A stretch of DNA of 64,000 nucleotides from Bifidobacterium pseudolongum subsp. globosum (lineage in GTDB: Bacteria; Actinomycetota; Actinomycetes; Actinomycetales; Bifidobacteriaceae), in contig NZ_RYUH01000014.1 of assembly GCF_004155535.1 (NCBI RefSeq), forward strand, positions 206,657 through 270,656, written 5' to 3'. The position numbers and the translations under genes are program-made. The notes beneath the pieces were generated by a model that worked only from the letters and a program-made list of their open reading frames with translations, made no database searches and was not told where the DNA came from. This document shows positions 42,966 to 51,145 of the stretch, piece after piece (position 1 is the stretch's first letter; every line of letters starts with the position of its first letter).

Positions 42966-44351
42966 TCACCATGCGCCGTCGAGCTTGCAGTGGCGCAGAC
43001 GCACGGCGTTGAGCACCACGCAGATCGACGAGAGGATCATCGCCACGCACGCGAGCATGGGGTTGAGCACCCAGCCGGTGAACGGGTAGAGCACGCCGGC
43101 TGCGAGCGGAATGCCCACAAGATTGAAGATGAACGCCCACCACAGGTTCTCGCGGATGTTGCGCATGGTCGCCTTCGACAGGCGGATCAGCTTGAGCGCG
43201 CATGCGTAGTCGGTCGGTGCGGCAATCACGTCGGCGTGGATCGGCGCGGCCTCGGGGTTGTCGAGCGCGACGCACGCGACGGCGATGTCCGCCGCGTCGC
43301 GCACACGCACGTCCTCGCTGCCGTCGCCGATGAACATGACGGTCGCGCCATTGGCACGGCGTTCGGCGAGCGCACGCACCGCCTCGTCGGTGCGTCGCGC
43401 ATCGACCTCGGCGACCGCCACGCCGGTGCCGCTCAGCTGCGCGATGGCCTGCCCGGCGCTCGGCGCGAGCTTGCGCGACACGAGCACCACAGCCGTGTCT
43501 TTCGCCTGCTGCAGCGCGCTTGTGGTGCGCACGGTCAGGCCGTAGCGCTGCGCGTCGTCGAGCGCCGCGCCCGCAGACAGCGGCGCCGCCCAGCCGAGCG
43601 CCGCCGGGCATGCGATGATCAGCACGCTGACACCCATGAGCAGGGCGCGCGTGAACGACGGCTGCGGGCCAAAGATGAGCCAGCAGACGAAGGCCCACAG
43701 GGCGATCAGGATCGTGATAGGCACCCACACGCGCGACACGCGGTCCACGCGCTCCTGCAGCGGGAACGCGGGGCGGCGCGGCAACCACATGTCCACCGCC
43801 CAGCGCGCGAACAGCACGAGGGTGATGATCACGCCGGTCACTTCGAAGTAGGGTTCGCGCATCGCCTGCGGCAGCGCGCTCTCGAACAGGCAGACGAGTA
43901 TGCCGTAGGCGTATGCGGCGATCGTGCCGATCGACGCGAGGGAGTTCATGTTCGGCACGCGGCGCAGCAGCGCGTCCCAGCCGTCGATGTGGATCGGCGC
44001 GCCGCCGTAGAACATGACCGGCGTGATGATGATCGCCTGCACCCATGGGTCGACCATCCAGTCGGGCACAACGTTGGGGTACAGCGCGCGCACAAGCGAC
44101 GGCAGCAGCACGAGCAGCGTCAGTATGGCGCTCACCACCAGCTGGCGCGTCAGCAGCACGATGCTTTCGCGGTTGTCCGAACGGCGGGTGCGCAGCGTGT
44201 CGCCGGCGCTCGCGCGCGCGTCGGCCGGCTGGTCCTTGAAGGCGGGCCGCGCCTGCGGCTTCCGCGCGCTGAAGAAGAAACGAACCGTTGCGATGGTCAG
44301 CAGGATCGCCGCGACCACGCACACCACTGCAATGAACAGATTCAGACTCAT
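42966..44351 (-). CDS. catalytically stripped P1B-type ATPase homologue (membrane core only)
   Basis: 461 residues that align with copper-type P-ATPases only in the membrane part. Present: PVMFYGGAPIHIDGWDALLRR..NMNSLASIGTIAAYAYG (103-150), YFEVTGVIITLVLFARW (168-184), VPITILIALWAFVCWLIFG (210-228), IIACPAALGWAAPLSAGAAL (245-264), a trace of the hinge IGDGSEDVRVRDAADIAVA (341-359), and the last two helices RNIRENLWWAFIFNLVGIPLAAG / MILSSICVVLNAVRL. Missing: N-terminal metal-binding domain, TGE actuator, DKTGT phosphorylation site and the nucleotide domain. The metal motif CPC is CPA (248-250). GGGGGAG precedes the ATG. It cannot pump by the known cycle. Confidence 0.85.
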   Translation of the reverse strand: MSLNLFIAVVCVVAAILLTIATVRFFFSARKPQARPAFKDQPADARASAGDTLRTRRSDNRESIVLLTRQLVVSAILTLLVLLPSLVRALYPNVVPDWMVDPWVQAIIITPVMFYGGAPIHIDGWDALLRRVPNMNSLASIGTIAAYAYGILVCLFESALPQAMREPYFEVTGVIITLVLFARWAVDMWLPRRPAFPLQERVDRVSRVWVPITILIALWAFVCWLIFGPQPSFTRALLMGVSVLIIACPAALGWAAPLSAGAALDDAQRYGLTVRTTSALQQAKDTAVVLVSRKLAPSAGQAIAQLSGTGVAVAEVDARRTDEAVRALAERRANGATVMFIGDGSEDVRVRDAADIAVACVALDNPEAAPIHADVIAAPTDYACALKLIRLSKATMRNIRENLWWAFIFNLVGIPLAAGVLYPFTGWVLNPMLACVAMILSSICVVLNAVRLRHCKLDGAW

Positions 44352-44402
44352 GGGTCTCCCCCAATGTTGTTGACGGACAGTGACTACTGTACGCGACCAT
44401 AT

Positions 44403-44446
44403 GCGAACTGCGCAGGTGCGTGCGGTGACGCGCCTGCGCAGTTCGC
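44403..44446 (-). terminator. clpB terminator
   Basis: An 18-bp stem with one mismatch (GCGAACTGCGCAGGTGCG / CGCGCCTGCGCAGTTCGC) lies about 23 bases after the clpB stop. No clear U-tract. Confidence 0.65.
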
Positions 44447-44469
44447 GAGGCCGGGATCACTCCCGGGGG

Positions 44470-47151
44470 TTATTTGGTGCCGTTTGCATCGGCGTTGCCG
44501 TCAATCTTGACTTCCGTGTCGAGCGGGTTGGTGTCGCCGTCCATCGGGTTGATCTCGTGCACCGAAAGCTCGAGATGCTCGCCACCCGTGTGGTCGACGA
44601 GCACGGTCTCGCCGTCCTTGACCTTGCCGGCGAGCAGCATGCGCGCCAGCTGGTCGCCCACTTCCGTCTGCACCAGACGGCGCAGCGGACGTGCGCCATA
44701 CGCCGGGTCATACCCGGTGTCGGCGAGCCATTCGCGCGCCGCGTCGGTCACGTCGAGCGTGATGCGGCGGTCGGTCAGGCGCGAGGCGACCTGCTTGACC
44801 TGCAGATCCACGATCTTGCCGAGCTCCTGGCGGGTGAGCGGGTGGAAGATGACGAGCTCATCGAGGCGGTTCACGAATTCCGGACGGAACTGCGTGTGCA
44901 CCGCGTTCATGACCGCGTCACGCTTCTCCTGCTCGCTCAGGTCGGGGTTGACCAGGTACTGCGAACCGAGGTTCGACGTCATGATCAGGATCGTGTTCTT
45001 GAAGTCCACCGTGCGGCCCTGACCGTCGGTCAGGCGGCCGTCGTCGAGCACCTGCAGCAGGATGTCGAAGACTTCGGGGTTCGCCTTCTCGACTTCGTCG
45101 AACAGCACGACCGAGTACGGGCGGCGGCGCACGGCTTCGGTGAGCTGGCCGCCCTCCTCATACCCGACGTAGCCGGGCGCGGCGCCGATCAGGCGCGACA
45201 CGGACGACTTCTCCATGTACTCGCTCATGTCGATGCGCACCATGGCCTTTTCGTCGTCGAACAGGAAGTCGGCGAGCGCCTTGGCGAGCTCGGTCTTGCC
45301 CACACCGGTCGGGCCCATGAACAGGAACGATCCGGTCGGGCGGTTCGGGTCGGAGATGCCGGCGCGCGAACGGCGCACGGCGTCGGAGACCGCCTGCACG
45401 GCTTCCGGCTGGCCGATCACACGCTTGTTGAGGTACTCCTCCATGTTGAGCAGCTTCTCGTTCTCGCCCTGCATCAGGCGGCCCACCGGCACACCGGTCC
45501 ATTCGGAGACGATGCCGGCCACCGAGTCGGCGTCCACGTGGTCGGGGACCATCGGTTCGCTCTGGTGCGCGAACTCGTCTTCCTTTTCGGCTTCGCTTTC
45601 GGCCGCGGCCAGTTCCTTCTGGATTGCCGGGATCTCGCCGTAGAGGATGCGGCTGGCCTGCGCCAGATCGCCCTCACGGGTGGCCTTGTCGGCTTCCACG
45701 CGCTTTTCGTCGAGCTTGGCGCGCAGGTCGCCCACCTTGTTGTGGCCCGCCTTTTCGGCGTCCCAACGGGCCTTGAGTCCCGCGAGCTGTTCGCGGCTAT
45801 CGGCCAGTTCGGACTGCAGCTTGGCCAGGCGGTCCTTCGACGCCGGGTCCTCTGCCTTCTTGAGCTGCATCTCCTCCATCTCGAGGCGCGTCACCTTGCG
45901 CTGCAGCTCATCGATCTCCTCAGGCTGCGAGTCGAGCTCCATGCGCAGGTGCGCGGCGGCTTCGTCGACGAGGTCGATCGCCTTGTCGGGCAGCTGGCGT
46001 CCGGTGATGTAGCGGTTCGACAGCGTGGCGGCCGCGACGAGCGCGTCGTCGCCGATCGTGACCTTGTGATGCGCTTCGTAGCGCTGCTTGAGGCCGCGCA
46101 GGATCGCGATCGTGTCCTCCACGCTCGGCTCGCCCACAAAGACCTGCTGGAAGCGGCGTTCGAGCGCCGGGTCCTTTTCGATGTTCTCGCGGTATTCGTC
46201 GAGCGTCGTCGCGCCGATCAGGCGCAGTTCGCCGCGGGCCAGCATCGGCTTGAGCATGTTGCCCGCGTCCATCGAGCCTTCCGCCGCACCGGCGCCCACG
46301 ATCGTGTGGATCTCGTCGATGAACGTGATGATCTGCCCGTCGGACTTGCGGATCTCGTCGAGCACGCTCTTGAGGCGCTCCTCGAACTCGCCGCGGTACT
46401 TGGAGCCGGCCACCATGGAGCCCAGGTCGAGGCTGATCAGGCGCTTGTTCTGCAGTGTGCTCGGCACGTCGCCGGCCACGATGCGCTCGGCGAGGCCTTC
46501 CACAACAGCGGTCTTGCCCACGCCGGGTTCGCCGATCAGCACCGGGTTGTTCTTGGTGCGGCGGCTCAGGATCTGGATCACACGGCGGATCTCCTGGTCA
46601 CGACCGATCACCGGGTCGAGCTTGCCGTCGCGTGCACGCGCGGTCAGGTCGGTCGAGAACTTCTCGAGCGCCTTGTACGAGGCTTCGGCGTCGGGGCTTG
46701 TCACCTTGGCGCCGCCGCGCACCTGCGGGATCGCCTCACGGATCTTGTCGGCGGTCACGCCATTGTTGCCCAGGATCTTCGCGGCTTCGTTCGGCGTTGC
46801 TTCGGCGATGCCGAGCAGCAGGTGCTCGGTCGAGACGTATTCGTCTCCCATCTCCTTCATCGCCTTTTCCGCGGCGGCGATCGCCTGCGTGAGCTGGCGG
46901 CTCGCCTGCGGCTGCGCGGTCGACGACCCCGAGGCGCTCGGCAGCGCGACGAGGGCGTTGCGCACGGCGGCGCCGATCTGCTGTGCGTTCGCGCCACACT
47001 GTTCGATGAGGCCGCGGATCACACCGTTTTCCTGACGCAGCAGTGCGTCAAGCAGGTGGAGCGGGTCCACCTGCGGGTTACCGGCCGCCGAAGCGCTCTG
47101 GATCGCGTCGCCCAAGGCCTCCTGTGCCAGTGTCGTGAATTTTTGTTCCAT
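44470..47151 (-). CDS. clpB: ATP-dependent disaggregase ClpB
   Basis: 893-residue Hsp100 chaperone that resolves protein aggregates with DnaK. N domain (residues 1-145), first AAA+ module with GEPGVGKT and FIDEIHT, a middle coiled-coil domain (about 400-520, [22 protein letters not shown]), second module with [15 protein letters not shown] and [14 protein letters not shown] lies five bases before the ATG. The C-terminal acidic tail ends [16 protein letters not shown]. Transcription is probably repressed by HspR through the HAIR element upstream. Confidence 0.97.
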   Translation of the reverse strand: MEQKFTTLAQEALGDAIQSASAAGNPQVDPLHLLDALLRQENGVIRGLIEQCGANAQQIGAAVRNALVALPSASGSSTAQPQASRQLTQAIAAAEKAMKEMGDEYVSTEHLLLGIAEATPNEAAKILGNNGVTADKIREAIPQVRGGAKVTSPDAEASYKALEKFSTDLTARARDGKLDPVIGRDQEIRRVIQILSRRTKNNPVLIGEPGVGKTAVVEGLAERIVAGDVPSTLQNKRLISLDLGSMVAGSKYRGEFEERLKSVLDEIRKSDGQIITFIDEIHTIVGAGAAEGSMDAGNMLKPMLARGELRLIGATTLDEYRENIEKDPALERRFQQVFVGEPSVEDTIAILRGLKQRYEAHHKVTIGDDALVAAATLSNRYITGRQLPDKAIDLVDEAAAHLRMELDSQPEEIDELQRKVTRLEMEEMQLKKAEDPASKDRLAKLQSELADSREQLAGLKARWDAEKAGHNKVGDLRAKLDEKRVEADKATREGDLAQASRILYGEIPAIQKELAAAESEAEKEDEFAHQSEPMVPDHVDADSVAGIVSEWTGVPVGRLMQGENEKLLNMEEYLNKRVIGQPEAVQAVSDAVRRSRAGISDPNRPTGSFLFMGPTGVGKTELAKALADFLFDDEKAMVRIDMSEYMEKSSVSRLIGAAPGYVGYEEGGQLTEAVRRRPYSVVLFDEVEKANPEVFDILLQVLDDGRLTDGQGRTVDFKNTILIMTSNLGSQYLVNPDLSEQEKRDAVMNAVHTQFRPEFVNRLDELVIFHPLTRQELGKIVDLQVKQVASRLTDRRITLDVTDAAREWLADTGYDPAYGARPLRRLVQTEVGDQLARMLLAGKVKDGETVLVDHTGGEHLELSVHEINPMDGDTNPLDTEVKIDGNADANGTK

Positions 47152-47263
47152 ATCATCCTCCATCAGTGCACGCCTGGCCCCGCGCTGCTGCTGCGTACGC
47201 GGAGCCGGCGGCTTCGTTTGTCTGATATGGTCAACCAACGATCCAGATCATGTATTCCCAAAA

Positions 47264-47284
47264 CTTGAGTGAATCTCGCTCAAG
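47264..47284 (-). promoter_or_regulatory. HAIR element (HspR operator) of clpB
   Basis: CTTGAGT-N7-GCTCAAG, one base off the HspR consensus CTTGAGT-N7-ACTCAAG. It lies about 110 bases ahead of the clpB start. HspR control of clpB is known in bifidobacteria and other actinobacteria. Confidence 0.85.
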
Positions 47285-47463
47285 TTTTGAAAAACGATGA
47301 TGATGTGCTTCGCAATCGACCATCCACAGCCCATTGTGTCGCGCAACGGTGGGAGGATGTTGGTTTTCAGCGCTCAGCCAGAGAGCGCCACGGCACCTTC
47401 CAGTCAGGCGTATGAATGTAGCCCGCCTGCCGGGTGGACGCTTCTTTGCCCGAGAGGCTCCTC

Positions 47464-47597
47464 CCTTGCCGGATGCCTGCCCCTCTGGCCTAGCGCCCCC
47501 TGCCAGACACCTGCCCCTCTGGCCTAGCGCCCCCTGCCAGACACCTGCCCCTCTGGCCTAGCGCCCCCTGCCAGATACCTGCCCCTCTGGCCTGATG
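47464..47597. repeat. 34-bp tandem repeat, about 3.8 copies
   Basis: Unit CTGCCAGACACCTGCCCCTC followed by TGGCCTAGCGCCCC; starts at 47500, 47534 and 47568, with a partial, diverged copy before. Each unit contains GCCAGA-N10-TCTGGC, so each can form its own stem-loop. Located in the 630-base gap between clpB and the FAH gene, which holds no credible gene. Confidence 0.85.
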
Positions 47598-47688
47598 GTC
47601 TCTGCGCATGCCAGCCATTCCGCCCCGCCGGCTGCCTCCCCCTCTTACTCAGCTACCACCCTCATCCAGCCGACCCCACTAACCGCTG

Positions 47689-47802
47689 TTTTCGCCGTTT
47701 TGGTCCATGCGTTCGCTGTTTTGGTCGGGGTTTTCGCCGTTTTGGTCACAAATTAGGCCATTTCATGACCAAAACGGCGAAAACCCCGACCAAAACAGCG
47801 AA
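47689..47802. repeat. 21-bp periodic TTCGCYGTTTTGGTC repeats forming a 37-bp perfect inverted repeat
   Basis: TTCGCCGTTTTGGTC starts at 47691 and 47733, and TTCGCTGTTTTGGTC at 47712: exactly 21 bp apart. The segment 47712-47748 is perfectly complementary to 47766-47802 across a 17-base loop. Five sites in all, three on one strand and two on the other. Confidence 0.9.
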
Positions 47803-47865
47803 TACAGCCACTGAACGCCTTGTTTGAAGCGGATACGGCTGCGACGATGGCCGCAGATACAGCAG

Positions 47866-47887
47866 CGCCGGCGCGGTTGCGCCGGCG
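47866..47887 (-). terminator. hairpin after the FAH gene
   Basis: CGCCGGCGC / GCGCCGGCG with loop GGTT, about 26 bases after the stop on the minus strand. Confidence 0.6.
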
Positions 47888-47912
47888 GGATGCATATGGA
47901 TAGTGGAAGCGC

Positions 47913-48731
47913 TCAGCCGCGAACGACCACGTTGCGCAAATCGCCGATGCCCTCCACATGCACCACGGCCTCATCGCCTGGTACAAGGCTTCCGGAGGCA
48001 TCCGGCGTGCCGGTCAGGATCACATCGCCGGGCAGCAGCGTGGAGAAGCTCGAGATGAACGCGATCTGCGAGGGGATGTCGTGAATCAGGTTCGCGGTGG
48101 TGCCGCTCGCCTTCTCAACCGCCTCGCCGTTAAGCGTGAACGAGATCGCCGCATCACGCCAGTCGAATTCGTCTTTCGTCACGAGCCATGGGCCGAGCGG
48201 GCACGAGGTGTCGAAGCCCTTCGCGCGCGTCCACATCGGATCGCCCTGCTGCAGGTCGCGCAGCGTCACATCGTTGACACAGGTGAAGCCGAGCACGTAG
48301 TCCATCGCGCGCTCCACCGGCACGTTCTTGGCGATGCGGCCGATCACGACGGCCACCTCCGGCTCGAAATTCATGTCGTGCGAGCACGGCGGGTACACAA
48401 TCGGGTCGTCGGGGCCGATCACCGACGTCGACGGCTTCATGAAGATCACCATGTCTTCGGGGGCATGCTCCACCGTGGACTGCCCCTGCTCGTACATGTA
48501 TTGCGCGTGGGCCTCGTAGTTCTTGGCCAGGCCATACACCTTCGAGGGAATCACCGGGGAGAGCAGGCGCACGCCGTCCGCGTCGAGCGGAATGCGTTCG
48601 CCTGTCGGGCTGACCTGCCCGGCGAGCGGGTAGCCGTCGAGCACCACCAGATAATCGTTGCCGTCCGCCTCGTCGGTCTGCACAAATGCGTACCGGGGCG
48701 TGTCATCCTTGGAAAAACGTGCGAGTCTCAT
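47913..48731 (-). CDS. fumarylacetoacetate hydrolase family protein
   Basis: 272 residues of the FAH/HHDD isomerase family. The metal site is seen in NFEPEVAVVIGR (Glu pair) and the downstream Asp of CVNDVTLRDLQ; KGFDTSCPLGPW and LLPGDVILTGTPDASGSLVPGD are also family blocks. Members hydrolyse or decarboxylate small 2-oxo acids such as acylpyruvates and oxaloacetate. The start is seven bases after a TAGACT box. An N-terminal 60-residue part (LARFSKDDTPRYAFVQTDE) is the small accessory domain. Substrate uncertain. Confidence 0.88.
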   Translation of the reverse strand: MRLARFSKDDTPRYAFVQTDEADGNDYLVVLDGYPLAGQVSPTGERIPLDADGVRLLSPVIPSKVYGLAKNYEAHAQYMYEQGQSTVEHAPEDMVIFMKPSTSVIGPDDPIVYPPCSHDMNFEPEVAVVIGRIAKNVPVERAMDYVLGFTCVNDVTLRDLQQGDPMWTRAKGFDTSCPLGPWLVTKDEFDWRDAAISFTLNGEAVEKASGTTANLIHDIPSQIAFISSFSTLLPGDVILTGTPDASGSLVPGDEAVVHVEGIGDLRNVVVRG

Positions 48732-48738
48732 GCGCCCC

Positions 48739-48744
48739 AGTCTA
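48739..48744 (-). promoter_or_regulatory. -10 box of the FAH gene, overlapping the stop of the HTH gene
   Basis: TAGACT, then GGGGCGC, then ATG. The TAG of the box is the stop codon of the upstream HTH gene. Confidence 0.6.
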
Positions 48745-49230
48745 CGCGTCCCGCAGGCCAGGCGTGTCACGCCGTTGGGCGGCATGCGGCTCCACACCAG
48801 CGGCCTCGAGCTGCGCGGTCAGCTCCTCCACTTGCCGTTCGAGCTCATCGATGCGCCGCACTTGCTGGGAGATCAGCAAATCACGTATGTCACCGCTTCC
48901 CCTTCCTCCTGGGGACGGACGTTGCGTCGGCGAACCGGCCGAATACATGGCCCGGGTCCGGTCACGGGCCGTGGTGCGCGCGGGTACGCCCATCGCCTTG
49001 CGCCAACGGGCGATCGCACACTCAATGCGCTTGTACCCTATCAACGCGGGGTCCAGCCCGGCCTCCCGGAAAATCCCGACGGGCGAGCCGCCCTGCGCGT
49101 AGCGCTGCACACAGCTGGCCTTGAATTCCTCGGTGTACAGTATGCGTTTCACCGTCGCGTCCGCGACCGCTGGCAGTGTTTTCAGATATGCGACTTCCTC
49201 GGCACTGAACATGCCTCCCCCACTGGTCAT
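48742..49230 (-). CDS. HTH and coiled-coil protein, transposase-OrfA-like
   Basis: 162 residues. The N-terminal half (VKRILYTEEFKASCVQRYAQGGSPVGIFREAGLDPALIGYKRIECAIARWRKAM, about 22-75) resembles the helix-turn-helix domain of IS3/IS481-type OrfA proteins. A Pro/Gly/Arg linker follows, then a coiled coil (IRDLLISQQVRRIDELERQVEELTAQLEAAG) with a leucine heptad, also as in OrfA. No OrfB or terminal repeats are nearby, so it is either a domesticated remnant or a stand-alone DNA-binding protein. AAGGAG lies six bases before the ATG. Confidence 0.75.
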   Translation of the reverse strand: MTSGGGMFSAEEVAYLKTLPAVADATVKRILYTEEFKASCVQRYAQGGSPVGIFREAGLDPALIGYKRIECAIARWRKAMGVPARTTARDRTRAMYSAGSPTQRPSPGGRGSGDIRDLLISQQVRRIDELERQVEELTAQLEAAGVEPHAAQRRDTPGLRDA

Positions 49231-49307
49231 CATGGGCTCCTTCCTCTGGATATCGCCGTGCGGGGCACCTGCCATGATTGGCACCGGTCGATGCGGGATA
49301 GAACAGT

Positions 49308-49344
49308 CCGATGCCGGTCGTCGCGGATGAACGGCCGGCATCGG
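49308..49344 (-). terminator. hairpin after the pilin operon
   Basis: CCGATGCCGG pairs with CCGGCATCGG over a 17-base loop, about 60 bases after the backbone-pilin stop. U-tract weak. Confidence 0.5.
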
Positions 49345-49402
49345 ATGAGGCAGCGGGTGATCAGGAGTTCAGTCCACATCACCCGACCGGATCATGCCCC
49401 AC

Positions 49403-50974
49403 TCAGGCGTGCAGCTGACGCTTGAGGCTGTTGGCGCGCATCGCGATCAGCACGCCCGCGCCACCGACCAGCAGCGCCATGGCAACAAGCACCGTGATGC
49501 CAGCGGCACCGGTCATCGGCAGCTGGGTGATCGCCTTGACGTTCTTGACGGTGATGTCGTTCCGGGCACCACCAGACGCAAGGCCAAGGGCGTTCGAGCC
49601 GGACGCAAGGCTCCATGCGGCCCCATCGGCGTCACCGTCCACGGTGATTCGGAAGGTCGGCCTGAACTGCTCGGAATAGCCTTCCGGGGCCTTGGTCTCG
49701 GTGACTTGGTACGTGCCCTGCGGCAGACCCGTCACCTTGACCAGACCGTTCGCACCCGAGACGATCGTGTCAACGGTGCCCGCGCCCCCATCGGGGGCGT
49801 AGGCATAGACGCCGTCGCCGTCATTCCTGAAGGCGAGCACGGCGTCTTCGGCATTGCGCACCTGGAACGATGCGCCCGCAAGGCCCGTGGCCTGCGCGTC
49901 GACACCGACCTTCTTGAACTCGAAGCGTCCGACCGGGATGTCCTCGGTCTTCTTCCTGAAGTCCACTTCGTCAGTGGGCGTGGTGGTGACCGCGACGTAG
50001 TTGGTGACCGGATCGGTCTTGGCGTCGTCGTTCACCGTGGCCTTGTAGGAGATGACCACGCGCTCGCCGGCGTGCCGCTCGCCTACGGCGGAGTTGGCAT
50101 AGTCGTCGAGGTTCACCGTGAAGTGACGCTGCCCGTCGCCGCGGAAGGCGCCATCGTCGCCGAAGCCTTCGAGCTTGTAGTCGGAGGCGGCGAGTTCGGT
50201 ACCGCCGACCTTGACTGTGATGTCGGACGACCGGACGCTCAGGCCGGTGCTCGGGCGATCGTGCACGCGGAAAGCGATGGGTTCCGTGTTCGCCTGACGG
50301 CTCGGCAGCGTTGTCCTGATCTCGTAGTCCAACGTGTCACCGACGCCCACGACGTTCTTGCCGCCCTTGTCCACGGTTTTATCGGGCGTGGGCGTGAGGT
50401 TGTGCTTGGCCACGAGCTTGCCCAGATCCATCGTTGTGATGGCGGGGTTGTTGCGGTCGATTGTGGTGAAGCCGGAGACGGTGGACGCCACGATCGCCGG
50501 GGCGACGCCCTCGGTGGGACTTGTGACGAGATACCAGCCGGCGGCCGGCACCGTGACCGTCGTCGATTCGCCGGCGACCTCACCGGACGGGTACGCCTGG
50601 CCAAGACGGTCGGTCCCGTCCTTCAGCTTGTCCGCGAGCTGGCGCAGCAGGCCGTCATCGAACCTTGCGGCCTGCGCGGCGGGGTTCTTCCGGTACGGGT
50701 CGGCAGGCGCCTGCCCGATCTGCGCCATCGCCTCACCCAGCGCTCCGGCGGCTTCCGCATTGGTCTCCAGCTGCAGCGAGGAGATTCGGCCATCCGCACC
50801 CTGGACGTCCGAGAACGTCGCAAGCTGGTAGGCGTTGAATGTCATGCCGTCACGGACATTGGTAATGGTGATGGTCTGCGCATCGGCCGCATTGGCGCCC
50901 ATGGCGCCCACCGCCAGACCCCCGAGCATGGTCGCGGCCGCGGCGATGCCGGCAAACAGTCGTTTGCATTTCAT
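49403..50974 (-). CDS. sortase-dependent backbone pilin (FimA/SpaA type)
   Basis: 523 residues. Signal peptide ends at GANA/ADA (residue 29-30). The mature part contains a D1-like N-terminal domain, an isopeptide-domain core and CnaB-type repeats. The pilin-motif lysine should be Lys190 in KLVAKHNLTPTPDKTV; relatives have VYPKN at this point, so the motif is altered. The E-box is YQVTETKAPEGY (Glu426). Sorting signal LPMTG (485-489), then a hydrophobic helix and KRQLHA. AGGAAGGA precedes the ATG. Last gene of the pilus locus. Confidence 0.9.
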   Translation of the reverse strand: MKCKRLFAGIAAAATMLGGLAVGAMGANAADAQTITITNVRDGMTFNAYQLATFSDVQGADGRISSLQLETNAEAAGALGEAMAQIGQAPADPYRKNPAAQAARFDDGLLRQLADKLKDGTDRLGQAYPSGEVAGESTTVTVPAAGWYLVTSPTEGVAPAIVASTVSGFTTIDRNNPAITTMDLGKLVAKHNLTPTPDKTVDKGGKNVVGVGDTLDYEIRTTLPSRQANTEPIAFRVHDRPSTGLSVRSSDITVKVGGTELAASDYKLEGFGDDGAFRGDGQRHFTVNLDDYANSAVGERHAGERVVISYKATVNDDAKTDPVTNYVAVTTTPTDEVDFRKKTEDIPVGRFEFKKVGVDAQATGLAGASFQVRNAEDAVLAFRNDGDGVYAYAPDGGAGTVDTIVSGANGLVKVTGLPQGTYQVTETKAPEGYSEQFRPTFRITVDGDADGAAWSLASGSNALGLASGGARNDITVKNVKAITQLPMTGAAGITVLVAMALLVGGAGVLIAMRANSLKRQLHA

Positions 50975-51145
50975 GTGCTTTGTCCTTCCTGTGTCGCGCC
51001 TTTCGCGCGAACGCGGTATGGCTCCTCTTCGTACTGCTGCGAGTCGCCACATCCTGTGTTGTGTTCTCCGCCGCCATGCGGCGACGTATTCGCCCCGCCC
51101 GGCATGTCCTTTGGCAACCGCCAAAAGCCATGCCGGGCGAAGGCG

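Noticed and set aside
44380..47268. A 962-codon open frame on the plus strand opposite clpB
   Set aside because: A shadow of clpB; composition dominated by codon-position bias of the real gene.
47464..47597. A CRISPR array
   Set aside because: The 34-bp units are directly adjacent with no unique spacers, and no cas genes are in the window.
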